Source: Undaria pinnatifida (Eukaryota; Sar; Phaeophyceae; Laminariales; Alariaceae). From it: 64,000 bases of DNA. The stretch's first letter is position 1; each line of letters starts with the position of its first letter. Shown here piece after piece: positions 1-10,499 of this stretch. Both the position numbers and the translations under genes were made by a program. The notes under the pieces are model-generated. The model saw only the letters and a list, made by a program, of their open reading frames with translations. It searched no databases and was not told the DNA's origin. The stretch spans positions 21,415,923 through 21,479,922 of the forward strand of contig JABAKD010000025.1 in assembly GCA_012845835.1 (NCBI GenBank), read 5' to 3'.

Positions 1-955
1 CAGGACGTATCATTGTACACTATAGTCTATAATAATGTGAAGAGTAAAGTACAGACAGGTATGTTAACATTGCGGTAAACCACACGACCAACCTATTACA
101 CAGGGTATTTCGTGCCTCCATCCGTTTACGTGATTGCCTGACAACCTCTACCATACCAAACGCAGTAGCATATGCCTAACGAAGTAAAGTCACCCTCGCG
201 TTCAATAGTGGTGACATCGCATGCCCACGTGAGACAACCTCTATGAAACGTAGTAAGGATATGCCTAACGAAGTAAAGTCACCCTCGCGTTCAATAGTGG
301 TGACATCGCATATACATGACATCGCATACCCACCTCGCCTGATATATTTGTAAGATGTATTTCTGTCTTAAACTTGACGACCTCAGAGCCCCACATCGAC
401 AAGGTAAAATCATAGGCGTGAAATCGTACATTTGAGACAATAATAAGTTGAAAAGGAAGCACAGGCAAGTCTGTTAAAATTTCGGTAAACCACACTGCCG
501 ACCCATCGCATGCCCACCAGAGACGACCTCTACGAAACACTGTACCATATGCCTAACGAAGTAAAGTCACCCTCGCGTTCAATAGTGATGACATCGCATA
601 TATATGACATCGCATACCCACCTCGCCTGATATATTTGTAAGATATATTTCTGTCTTTAAATTGACGACCTCAGAGCCCCACATCGGCAAGGTAAAAATC
701 ATGGGCGTGAAATCGTACATTTGAGACAATAATAATTCGAAAAGGAAGCACAGGCAGATCTGTTGACATTGCGGTAAACCACGTTACCAACCCATTACGT
801 AGGGTATTTCGTACATACCGTCTGCATGATCGCCTCCCAACCTATGCCAAGCGAAGTATGACTAACGAGGTTACGTAAGTGAGCGCGTGTATACCAAGTA
901 TGACTAACGAGGTAACGAAATTGAGCGCGTGTATTCCAAGCGTTCCTTAAAAACA
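1..955. repeat. Degenerate tandem array, units of about 290 bp
   Basis: Related units start near 171, 261 and 549 with the same ATGCCTAACGAAGTAAAGTC stretch. A second shared block around CGGTAAACCAC recurs near 75, 485 and 765. The 261 and 549 units are nearly identical over about 280 bp, while the first is truncated. Short reading frames here are not coding: they differ between units and lack any protein signature. The array runs off the left edge of the window, so its full length is unknown. Confidence 0.8.
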
Positions 956-2170
956 CTGACGATTTGCATTTGTCCCTCTAGTGCTCAATGGCGAAGACAG
1001 TGCATGGCCACATCACCTCGCATGCTGTATTTAACAATACGTACGATCTCTTTCGTATAATTCGCTATGCCAGAAAAAAATGGTAACAACTACATGATGG
1101 TGGTGACAAACAGTGCATGACCACATTGCCTCGCCTGTTGTATTTGGCAATACGTATCTCTTTCTTATAATTAGCGATGTCAGAAAATATTAGTAACTAC
1201 AAATATTCTATAAAATATTCTAGCTTTCTATCCATGTACGACAAGAAATTATGAAGATTTAACACGGTGTTTACTACACTTAAACACTGGGTTGCATGCT
1301 GCAACTAACATCAAACCCTCTAGAATAGTAAACATTACCAGGCAGATGATATGAAGAGATGTCTTCTTCCTACAATCGTCAGGTTTGTCTCATTTAAAGA
1401 TTAAACGTTTCCGAGCACATATTGAAATGTCCCGCAACCCGCCCCCCCCTCGCCTCCCCCTCCCCCGATCCATCTTGTTTAAAAAACCCCAACCCCTCCC
1501 CCCCCCCCCCCCCCTTCTTTTTTCCGCCTAGTTTGTCCAAACGCCCCACTCACAATCAAAATCGACCAGAGTAATAAACACCATTACGCAGTCGATATCA
1601 CGCCATTATCTTTTTGACCATCCATGACTTAGTTTCCATTCTTTCCCCCCACCCCCCTCAACCCCCCCCTCCAACGCCCCCTCTTTTCCCACCACCCGCA
1701 CGATCGCCTAGACCTAGCACCACGCGTATAACAAGCCCCTACATATCTTTGATCTCACAACCGGAGTGTATTTAAATATTATTTGTGACCTAAACCTGTC
1801 GTAAAAATATCATTCCCCCCCCCCCCTCTTCTCGCTCTCCCTTGCTCAAACGCCCCACCTAATATCAAAATCCGCCAGATTAATAAACACTTCACGCACT
1901 GGATATCACCTCATTATCATTCTAGAGCCATCCATGCCGCTGCTTCCCCCCTCCCCCCCCGCCCCGAACGCCCCCTTCTTCCCTACCACCCACCATCGCC
2001 AAGACCTAGCACCACAAGTATAACAAACCCCTACATTTATGCCACCTAAACCCCCCCCCCCTTCCCCCCCCCCCCTCCCCCCCAACCCCCCCCCCCGCCC
2101 CCAGCCCCCACCTCCCCACCCCCCCCACCCAATCCCCGCCCCACCCCCTCGAACACTCCGCCCTCTCTCT
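950..2170 (+). repeat. Long duplicated segment, paralogue of 43655-44700
   Basis: The order of blocks here matches 43655-44700 in the same orientation. A leader around GTGCTCAATGGCG comes first, then a stretch around AAACACTGGGTTGCAT, then poly-C-punctuated CCR monomers. In this copy the leader is locally duplicated (about 985-1090 and 1103-1200). The right part overlaps the first CCR block. It is either the longest form of the CCR element or a segmental duplication containing one. Confidence 0.75.
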
Positions 2171-3262
2171 TCTCACTGATTGTACGACTTACCCCGGGAA
2201 AAACATGATAAACTGATGCATTCTTTCCAAAACCGTCACATTTATCCCCTCAAAAAAATGTATAGTTTCCACGCACAGATTGAGCTGCCCCACCCGCCCC
2301 ACCCCCACCCCAACCCTCCCCCCCCCTATGATGAACTGGTGCATTTATTTTTTTTCCCAACACCGTCATATTTATCCCCTTAAAGGATTTATAGCTTCCA
2401 CGCACGAATTGCCCGCCCGTCCCCCCCCCCCCCCCCCCAGCTCCCCCCCTCCCCCCCCTCCAACCTCGCACGCTTTTGATCAAAACCAGGCCCCCACGTC
2501 CTTCAAAACTCGCCCTCCCCTCACCGGTCATTCGAATTACAGGATTCACTTGATAAAAGATACATTTCCCTCCACAGCTGTCAAAATTTGTCCCCCTCAG
2601 AAACGGGTTTTATAGTTTCCGCGCACAGACTGACTAACATCACCCTGTTGACCCTGATAGCTACACTGCAGTTGTAAGGAAGGGGAGTCGCCGACCCATA
2701 TCCTTAATGAGGACACACAACCCGTCATACGCGCAATCGGAGTATCACACACAGGTTGCAAACATGAGTTCCGACAAAATCTTCGATATCACAGCTGGAG
2801 TGTATTTTAATTTTTATAATTTAAACTGGTTGTGCGACTTACAGGATAGGATTTATAGTTTCTACGCACAGATTGAGCTGCCCCGCCCATCCCCCCCCCC
2901 CGCTCCTTCTTGATCGAACCTAGACCCCCACGTCTTTGAAACTCCGCCCTCCCTTCACCGGTTATTCAACTTACAGGATTCACTTGATAAACTGATGCAT
3001 TTCCTTCCACAGCCGTCAGATTTTGTCCCCCCCAAAGGCGGGTTTTATAGCTTCCGTCACAGACTGACTAACATCGCCCTATTGACCCTGGTAGAAGCTA
3101 CACTGTAGTTCCAAGGGGAGTCGCCGACCTATATCCTTAATGAGGACACACAACCCGTAATGCGCGCGATCGGAGTGTCACACACAGCTTGCAAATACCA
3201 GTATGAGTTTCGATAAAATCTTCGATCTCACAGCTCGAGTGTGTTTTAATTTTTATAATATG
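1285..3262 (+). repeat. CCR block (poly-C composite repeat), plus orientation
   Basis: This is a run of related modules separated by poly-C tracts. One module type carries TTATTCGACTTACAGGATTC, TTCCACAGCTGTCAGA and TTTATAGTTTCCGCGCACAG. Another carries ATCGCCTAGACCTAGCACCA. Two copies of the characteristic 3' end (AGCTTGCAAA...GATGAGTTTCGA...GGAGTGT) close near 2812 and 3250. No protein is encoded; the Pro-rich frames are translations of C-tracts. Orientation is defined here as the strand showing poly-C. Confidence 0.8.
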
Positions 3263-3274
3263 CATGTACTACAT

Positions 3275-3395
3275 TGGGTTTGTTTGGGTTTTTTTCCCTT
3301 GGGGTATTCCCTAGCTCCAGAGTGACTGGAGCCTGTCCTGTGATCACGAACTTGATTGTAAAAACAACCACAACAACAACAACAACAATACTAGT
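3275..3395 (+). repeat. Short interspersed repeat ending in a CAA microsatellite
   Basis: A conserved core (GGGGTATTCC, CTCCAGAGTGACTGGAGCCT, TGTGATCACG) ends in a run of CAA triplets. The same core with a CAA or GTT tail recurs at about 45700-45835 (plus), 38005-38115 (minus) and, more diverged, 52830-52930 (minus). A microsatellite at a constant end is typical of non-LTR retroposons. No RNA polymerase III boxes were recognised, so the class is open. Confidence 0.6.
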
Positions 3396-3399
3396 CAAG

Positions 3400-4384
3400 T
3401 TGTTACTAATTTCCCGCCATAAGTATTGGGGAACGTTGCAGAGGATGTCGAAAGGAATCTTGGACGGTTTGTCGACCAGTACAACAACCGTTAGAGGACA
3501 TCTGCCCGAATCATGGTCATTGTGCGGTATTGATCGCGTGACGGTCACAGCCCTACGTTGATCACTCCCTACACCTCTTTTCCCCTTCTTACACCTCCTT
3601 CGTTTCCATAAGCGCCACTTTCAAACAATAATCTTCGTTCTTCTCCACAAGTGATCCTAACAGACACGTTGGTACCACCTCTACAACTCAAAGCACTCAG
3701 ACAGAGCCTCGGGACGTGTCTGTGTTTCAATGAGATGGTGCCAGCATGCTGTGTGTATAACGTAAAACATGACGCTCCAAGTCGTTCTCCCGCCCGTTGT
3801 GCAGACAATACTATGAAAAAAAAACACTCCAGCTAGCTGTGAGATCGAAGCCCATTAGGTGCATACGCCTTTTGTGCGCATATAGACTAGACTATACAAG
3901 TACTTGTCGGCGGCGATGATCGACAACGCGTGGTTATCGCAAACGTGTGGTTGTGGTTGTTGTTGTTGTTGTTGTTGTCGTTTTCGTTGCAAGCTGCCTA
4001 CTAAATCGATCGTCCGTCTTTAGTTTCATAAATCAAATAGCTTAAGATGACATTGTAGACTATTATGTTACCCATCATGTATAACCAATTGACATACGAG
4101 TACCAACGATTTCTGAACACTTTGATGTACCAATAACGTCTCATTACTACTAGACTAGACTATGTCTAGGTGTTAAAATCAAAATCCAGTATACCGTTTT
4201 CTTATTGTAGTTTCTACTGTCGTCTAGACTACTGCTGTAGCATGTACATGGACGGTTTGTGGGTGGATGGTTTTATCAGGGTTGTTGGTACTTATGGTAT
4301 GAAACAAGGGTGAGTATTCAAGTATTTAGGATATTGTCGGTACAAAATTGGACAGCAGCAGTAGTAGCACTCGCAGCACAACTC
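3400..4384. other. Low-copy DNA without a recognised gene
   Basis: No protein family or repeat family shared with the rest of the window was recognised. It contains a GTT triplet run near 3950-3977 and scattered TAGACTAGACTA-like motifs near 3888 and 4150. Reading frames are under 110 codons and mutually overlapping. Confidence 0.5.
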
Positions 4385-4690
4385 ACCTCGTATGTATCAC
4401 CAAATGCCATATTATCGACATGCCACCCCGTATTATACGACAATCTTGCATACGATCGAGATGTGCGTTCCTAACAGTAAACTGGTATTTCCACCCGTCT
4501 ACTTGGAGCACAACCAATGTCCGCGTGCCCATGCCTCGTAGTGAGACAGACGAGCTCGGTGGTCACAAACCAATACCAACAGTTAACACGAGGAAACGAC
4601 GCACGTTGCAAATACAACAAGGCGATTTGGCCACGCAGAGAACAACAAACACACGCAAGCCAGCACACACTATTGGCAGCTAAAATAAAG
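4385..4690 (+). repeat. Interspersed repeat, inverted copy at 12172-12480
   Basis: The sequence aligns with the reverse complement of 12172-12480 over about 300 bp. Shared blocks are around CATGCCTCGTAGTGAGACAG and TTGGAGCACAACCAATGTCC. The ends resemble each other (TTAGCTGC near one end), but terminal inverted repeats are not convincing. Frames such as 4348-4683 and the mirrored one at 12229-12486 reflect this shared DNA and show no known domain. Confidence 0.7.
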
Positions 4691-4698
4691 TACAAGTA

Positions 4699-4706
4699 AG
4701 AGTTGG
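4699..4706. repeat. Left target-site duplication of the hAT-type element
   Basis: AGAGTTGG, identical to 5262-5269 on the other side of the element. Confidence 0.85.
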
Positions 4707-5261
4707 TAGGGCTGGGTACTGGCGCGCAGCGCCAGTACAAGTTATACTGGCTGCGTCAGCAGCCAGTATACTGGATCCGGTCAGTATACTGGTGGCGCGG
4801 CGAAGCCGCGCGGTCGCGGCGCAGCCGCGACCATCGGCCCCCCCCGGCTGGTGAGGGGGCCTCGCCGGAGGCGCCCCCGGAGGGCCCCGCTGGAGGCGCC
4901 CCGCCGGAGGCGATTTTTTACGCGATTTGGCTTCACTAGAGCATAAAAAATGAGTGATTTTGGCTCATATGACAGAGGCACTTTTGTGGGGAAAACGGCA
5001 CTAAAATTCGAGTTCAACGCCCAAATATGTACCGATTTTCAACATGGAGGATGTGTAGAATGTAGCACAAATCTTTAACTTTGCAACGTCCTCTCAGCAG
5101 GCAGCCTGAAGCTATGGGTTTCCGCTGGTTCTTGAGGCGTATATTGGGATCTTCGTCTATATGCGAATGTACTGGTGTACTGGCAGGTCGGTTTACCAGT
5201 ATCAGGATACTGCCAGTACTAGTACTACTGGCAGTACGTACTGGTTCAGTACCCAGCCCTA
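4707..5261. mobile_element. Non-autonomous hAT-type DNA transposon
   Basis: The element begins TAGGGCTGGGTACTG and ends with its exact 15-bp reverse complement. It is flanked by a perfect 8-bp direct repeat, AGAGTTGG, at 4699-4706 and 5262-5269. An 8-bp target duplication and a TAGGG start are hallmarks of the hAT superfamily. At 555 bp it has no room for a transposase and no transposase-like frame, so it must be mobilised in trans. The interior is unusual: nested GC-rich palindromes at about 4718-4770 and 4793-4833, GGAGGCGCC-type repeats to about 4915, and TACTGG/CCAGTA repeats near the 3' end. Confidence 0.88.
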
Positions 5262-5269
5262 AGAGTTGG
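5262..5269. repeat. Right target-site duplication of the hAT-type element
   Basis: AGAGTTGG, identical to 4699-4706. Confidence 0.85.
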
Positions 5270-5440
5270 AGTGTCTGCGAAGAACAAACCACACTTACAT
5301 ATTCAAAATGTCTCGAAGGTAGGATATCCATCCGGTATATTTCTCCAACCAACAGCGAAAACGTACTTTATCGAAGGTGGTGTTTGAACACAAGTACGGT
5401 ACTTTTTGTCTGTGTTTCATTAAAAATATCGAAACAAAGA
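5270..5440 (+). repeat. Relative of the 5' part of the element at 24224-25495
   Basis: Blocks in the same order and orientation match 24230-24390: CGAAGGTAGGAT, then a GTACTTTATCGAAGGT-like block, then TTTTGTCTGTGTTTCATT. Similarity is moderate. The hAT-type element at 4707 lies immediately to its left. The ends of this older element are not visible here. Confidence 0.45.
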
Positions 5441-6221
5441 GGATACCAGGACGGCACGACAACAAAATGAAAACAAAAAAAAACAACAGTCAGCTAGCAA
5501 CTGTAGCAACAAAGAAAATGAGGGCGCACAACCAAGGTTAGGGACAGCAGCCATTTTAGGTTTCGAAATACCCTACTGCTGTAGGAGTAGGAGCATTGCC
5601 GAATGGTCTATAACCTGCGCACTGTCTGTTAGTCTGTTTCTGACGAACCGTCACAGCAGTGGTGCCCATATCGTCATCATCGCCCCCGTACCAAATACAA
5701 AAGCAAAGCAAAAAAATTAAGCAAGCGCAAACACAGCAACACAGCAGACGACACCACCCAGCTGGCGTCGGGGCGATACCCAAACCGGGCTCCGAATGTA
5801 ACTGCTCGTACTATAATCAATAGAGGGTTTAGAGCATTGCCGCGTGGTCTGTCCTCTGTTGACCGTGTATTCGACGGTGGCGTCATGGTACCGATATCAT
5901 CGCCTCCATAAGACGGCGCCACGGAGACCCGAAAAGAAACAGAAAGATCAATTCAGCGAGAAAATGGAAAACATAGACTATAGACTAGACTAAATACGTA
6001 CACAAGCAAAGGGAACGAAGGAAGGGGCAACGGAGATGACAGAGAAATGGAAAACACGGTTCAGCAAGAACCCGCATGCTGGCGGCGGTAATGCCGCGGT
6101 ATCGGCTGACACTACACCCCCGAGGGGGATGGAGCAGGCAATCGAAAGCGCAAGCGCAAACACACAACACAAGGCAGTTACAGAAGTTTGAAGTTACTTA
6201 CGTAGACAGGTTCTACGTAGT
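5441..6221. repeat. Degenerate tandem pair and low-copy DNA downstream of a LINE
   Basis: Two related stretches (about 5590-5700 and 5830-5910) share GAGCATTGCCG and a following TGGTCT, then ATATCGTC/ATCATCGCC-like blocks. On the minus strand this is immediately 3' of the LINE stop codon and may partly be its 3' untranslated region. No gene was recognised. Confidence 0.4.
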
Positions 6222-7445
6222 ACTAATAGCCGACCTGGTTTCGAGCTAACTCGTCTGCCATCTCCTTCTTGCTTGCTTCAACCGCGGCAATATCCTTGCT
6301 TTCTTCAACGGCGGTTCCCGCACTCCTAATCCCCGATATTCCTCGCTGCCCGTCATGCACCTATTTTCCTTATCTACCTGCCACCTGGCCATGAAGGGTT
6401 CAGCTGCCTCAAGGACCCCCCGGGACCACTTGCCGCCTGCCTTCTTTGCCGCATGGGCCCACAGCACGGTTTCATCTCCAAACTGCCGAGGGAAGTCTTC
6501 CGTGGAGCCTCAGATGGATCGAAAACTTCGAGTTCGTCTCTCTGGGCTTTGAGCCAGGTGTTCGGTGGCCCACCTGGTCCCGGGTTTTTCTACCTGCTAT
6601 TTTCGCAAACATCATCCGACTGGATAATCGACCCTTGTTTTGACGTACCATTGCCGCAGCGCAGAGGAGCCGCCGTTTCCGAACTCTTGTTTCGAATCTC
6701 TCGCATTTCCTATTCTTGATAACCTTGGCGTACGATTGGTTGCTATGGTCGGCACGACGCTGGAAGCCAAGAACTCGCCGGAGGACCCCGAGGTGCGCCT
6801 TTCGGAGCTTGTGCTTCTAGTGAGTCGCGTTGAGGGTCCACGTCATAAACCTGTACACCAGGCTCCCAATCACCTCGACCTTCGTTAGGCGGACCTTCAG
6901 GCTGAATCGGACGGTCAGCATATCGTATAGCTCTGCGCCCCGAACCGTTTGAAGCATGCCCTCATGAGTTGTGGGCCCGTCGCTCGATATCAACCGTGCG
7001 GTCAGCATTTTCGTGGATATCGCCACCGAGGTATAGAAACTGCGTTGTCTTTTTATACCCTTGTCCGGCTGGTTCGATGACGAACCGTGGAGCCTGAGAT
7101 GCAAGCTCCCGTGATTGTAGCTTCATGGCCTCCATATGTTTTTTTCCAAAACCGTGAGGCTTGCTACGTAAAAGACGGTCACAATGACGGTCATCATCTT
7201 GGCAAGCTCTTCTGCCAATCTCGAGACAATCCTATCGTCGTCGGCGCCAAGCATGCCCACACAGCGCACGGAACGCATGCGGACGGTTTCTCCATTCTGC
7301 CACCCCCGTCGTCATCACGGTGGACTAAGTTCTTCACGCAATTATTTTGTCCACGCTGAAGCGAACGAGGACAACGTGTAACGCAGCGGCGAACAACATG
7401 CTGAACAGCAACGACGAAGAACATGTTGAAGCCCCTGCGTGATGT
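6222..7445 (-). pseudogene. Non-LTR retrotransposon (LINE) reverse transcriptase, C-terminal part, frameshifted
   Basis: Reading the minus strand in shifting frames gives an ordered LINE polymerase tail. A stretch containing EKPSACV lies near 7280. A GADD box (RT catalytic box, usually xADD) is at 7237-7248, followed by IVSRLAEELAKMMTVIVTVF. Then FSLKVRLTKVEVI and MTWTLNATH appear near 6830-6900. A region of the form ..CERFETRVRKRRLLCAAAMV lies near 6660-6720. DETVLWAHAAKKAGGKW is near 6460-6490, and the end KEMADELARNQVGY-stop is at 6222-6270. At least three frame changes and an in-frame stop show it is dead. The N-terminal ORF and endonuclease are absent, consistent with 5' truncation. Family memory supports the assignment; no search was run. 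Confidence 0.8.
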
Positions 7446-7531
7446 CACCATTCAGACTGGCACTTAAACAAAACAAACACGTTGTACTTGTTTCTAGAGA
7501 AGCCCCCTGAGGCAGGACAACAGCAGTAGGG

Positions 7532-8115
7532 GTAGCTAAAGCCAAGTGATTAGACATGGAAACAAAAAAAATCTTTTGAATTTCCCTGGGATCACAGCGC
7601 TCCGGTTAGTTTTCCATTCTGACCACTATTGATGTGAGGTGTCGAAAAACGACTGCGCGGGCCCCCTCTTAGATCTAGTGATATTGCCGAAAGAAGTCAT
7701 CGACACATTGTGCGACGCCCTGTGCAAACCATTAATGGAACCTGCAAGACTATATACCGAAATACAACGGGCAATGAAATCAGCAAAACACAAGAATATA
7801 ACAGTACCGCAGCAGTACCTTACCTAGTGTGTAGCTAAAACCAAGTGGTTGAACATGGAACTAAAAATATATATATATTAAAAATTCCCCTGGGATCACA
7901 GCGCTCCGGTTAGTTTTCCATTTTGACCACTTTTGATTAGAGGTGTCGAACAACCCCCCTCTTCGTGATATTGCCGAAAGAAGTCATCGACGATTTTGCC
8001 ACGCCCTGTGCATACCACTGATGGAACGTGCAAGACTAAATCGTAATACAACGGGCAATGAAATCAACGAAACACAAAAATCTAACAGCAGTACCGCGGC
8101 AGTGCCTTACCTAGT
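7532..8115 (+). repeat. Tandem duplication of a unit of about 300 bp
   Basis: Two adjacent copies (about 7532-7828 and 7831-8115) share GGGATCACAGCGCTCCGGTT, GATATTGCCGAAAGAAGTCA and a block around ATACAACGGGCAATGAAATC. The short plus-strand frames in each copy (7639-7827 and 7943-8131) are related but frame-shifted relative to each other. This argues against coding, so I treat it as non-coding tandem DNA. Confidence 0.75.
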
Positions 8116-8149
8116 ACTCCGGAGTATATAGGGCGTAGCCGTATACATT

Positions 8150-8575
8150 CTTTTAAGGGGATAAATGTGACGGTTTTGAAAGAATGCACCAGTTTATCAT
8201 GTTTATCCTGTAAGTCGTACAATCAGTGAGTAGAGGGTGGAGTGTTCGAGGGGGTGGAGGTGGGATGGGGTGAGGGGAGTGGGGAGGTGGGAGGGGGGGG
8301 GAGGTGGGGGGGGGGGAGGTGGGAAGGACTTTAGGTGGCATAGATGTAGGGGCTTGTCATACGTTTGGTGGTAGGTCTAGGCGATGGTGCGGGTGGTGGG
8401 GAAGGAGGGGGCGTTCGGGGCGCGGGGGGGGGGGGGGAAGCAGCGGCATGGATGGCTCTAGAACGATAATGGCGTGATATCCAGTGCGTTAAGTGTTTAT
8501 TACTCTGACGGATTTTGATATTAGGTGGGGCGCTTGAGCAAGGGAGAGCGAGATAAAAAAAAAAACGCTTATTCC
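8150..8575 (-). repeat. CCR block, minus orientation
   Basis: G-tracts replace C-tracts. The module markers AAGGGGATAAATGTGACGG, TAAGTCGTACAATCAGTGAG and GGTCTAGGCGATGGTGCG are reverse complements of those at 1980-2250. The block ends at the AAGGGAGAGCGAGA/poly-A stretch near 8570. Confidence 0.75.
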
Positions 8576-8824
8576 AACAAATAAATGAAAAGGTATACGA
8601 CATCCAGCAGCATGATATCGGCGGACATTCCGACACCCATACAAGTCTCTGTGAAATAATCACATTGTTTATTGTTTGTTGGTGCTGTGTCCAATGCTCT
8701 ATCACGCGGTTGTGTCCAACTACCCGACCCCTGTATGGTAATACGCCGTATGCCTACGTACGACCGTTGCTAATGGTTGCCGTCTACCATGCTGCTCAAA
8801 CCACATAGCTATAGATATCCAGGC

Positions 8825-10105
8825 ATTGTTGTTCGATAGGTAAACGACAGAAAGAGGTATACCGCAACCATTCTACGACACCGTGCAGTACAACAGAATA
8901 CATCTAGACATTTTACCTCGATCCGCGACGCTGATTAGTCAATTCAGCCTCGTACCGGCTTTTGACACCATCTCCTCACGGTACGTCATACCGCGGCTTT
9001 TAAGCTCGGCCGTCAACGTTTTCTGATGTGATTCATACCACGTTCTGTCGGAAACTATACAATTTGGAACGGCTTTGTCCGAGGCTCTGCACCCCCCACA
9101 GCCTTCCAATTTCCGACTGAACCTCAACCATGGGCGCCACGTCATGTAGCATGCATAAAACTGTGCGCTCTCATATTCTGAATCCTTTCAGAGCAATAAT
9201 CATTGACCCCTTCGGCGCACGGCACGAACCGCTGCTCAACTATACATGGCTCGCACAACCCACGTACACGTACGTATGCATGGTGAGAAAACGGGTGGGG
9301 GATGAAGGGAGAGTGACAATCCTGCTAAACGTGGGCGACCCCCTTGTCCATGCGTACGGTCGCCTCGGTGGCGTGTCAGGTTATCCTCGAGCCCATGATA
9401 ATTCAGTCCCGTGAGTTCGAGCCCCGCCGAGTGCATACCCGTATAAATTCGTTGGGACTTTTCCTTGTGCACAAGTTGACTTGCGGAAGGCCCAAGAGCG
9501 TTAGTTAGCAACACTCGATGAAAAATCGACGAGCAGTGGGATTTCTGAACCCTATACGCGATAGAATTTGAAGGCAAGAACCGGGGGGAAGAAGGGACGA
9601 CACCTGTGACCACTGCTTGTCCAGAAGATGGAACGTAAATGTGTGTGAAAAAAATATAAACGTATGTGCACGTCGGTTGTGCGAGCTGTGTATGTTTGAG
9701 CAGCGGTCCGTGCCGTGCGCCGAAGGGGTAAATGATTATTGCTCTGAAGGGATCCAGAATATGAAAGCGCGCAGTTTTATTCATGCTACATGGCGTGGCG
9801 CCCATGGTTGAGATTCGGTCGGAAATTTAGAGGCTGTGGGGCGTGAAAAGCCTTCATGTTTTCGGCATGGTACATTTTCTGACAGAAAGCGATACGGGTC
9901 ACGTCAGAAAGCGGTGACGGCCGAGCTGAAAAGCCGCGGTACGATGTACCGCAAGGAGTTCGTGTCAAAAGCCGGTACGAGGCAGGGTTGACCAATCAGC
10001 GTCGCGGATCGGGGTAAAATATCTAGATGAACTTTGCTGTACTGCACGGTGGCGCAGAATGGTTGCGGTATACTTCTTTCCGTCGCCTGCCTTATTCGAT
10101 TATAC
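8825..10105. mobile_element. Foldback-type element with arms of about 450 bp
   Basis: The left arm (about 8825-9290) and right arm (about 9650-10105) are imperfect reverse complements. The symmetry axis stays near 9465 across three independent anchors: 8857 with 10073, 8920 with 10010, and 9129 with 9806. Long inverted arms around a short spacer are typical of foldback or MITE-like DNA transposons. The mirrored frames at 9130-9414 (plus) and 9236-9805 (minus) begin with almost the same peptide because they lie in the arms. I do not treat them as genes. The spacer holds a SINE copy. Outer target duplications were not identified. Confidence 0.75.
9358..9640 (+). mobile_element. SINE-1 copy in the foldback spacer
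   Basis: It starts with the tRNA-like head GGTCGCCTCGGTGGCG, with an A-box-like TGGCGTGTCAGG. A B-box-like GAGTTCGAGCC follows, then the family body (TTGACTTGCGGAAGG, GCAACACTCGATGAAAAATC, GACGACACCTGTGACCACTG). It ends in an A-rich run near 9645. Other copies: 19240 (minus), 27545 (plus), 27799 (minus), 31872 (plus) and 48803 (plus). Confidence 0.75.
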
Positions 10106-10499
10106 GACAGGCGTACCCAGATGACTGAGGTACCCAACCGTTGTCTATAGATTAGGTGACACCCTCGTATATTAATCTAGACGATCTTTAATTTATTCCC
10201 CTCAGGGTACATAATGAGACAACCTGCAATAAGGTCGTTTTCCAGTCGGCAGGCTATTGGCCGCGACCAATTGGGCTTATAAATCCCGAGTTGCTCCATA
10301 TAAAAATTGTCACTTCAGATCGGAGCACCTGCTACCCCCGCGCGCGCTAGACGGCGCGCAGCGGGCCGGCAGCGTATCGCCAGCGTGCCCAAAGCTGCCA
10401 GCGAAAAAATGGGCTCAATAACGTCGTGCCTCTATTAATAAGGTAAATGCCGTATACATTCGGAATTACGCAAAATAATGGGCTGAATCGGCCGCTGAT
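10106..10499. other. Low-copy DNA, no gene recognised
   Basis: No recognisable coding or repeat signal apart from the approach to the satellite array that follows. Confidence 0.4.

Noticed and set aside
2250-2615. Opposing Pro-rich and Gly-rich frames
   Set aside because: They are translations of C-tracts on one strand and G-tracts on the other. The same happens at 13940-14252, 44892-45183, 46046-46240, 47772-48083 and 55347-55757.
9236-9805. 189-codon minus frame resembling the plus frame 9130-9414
   Set aside because: The resemblance comes from the inverted arms of the foldback element; the frame also runs through an inserted SINE.
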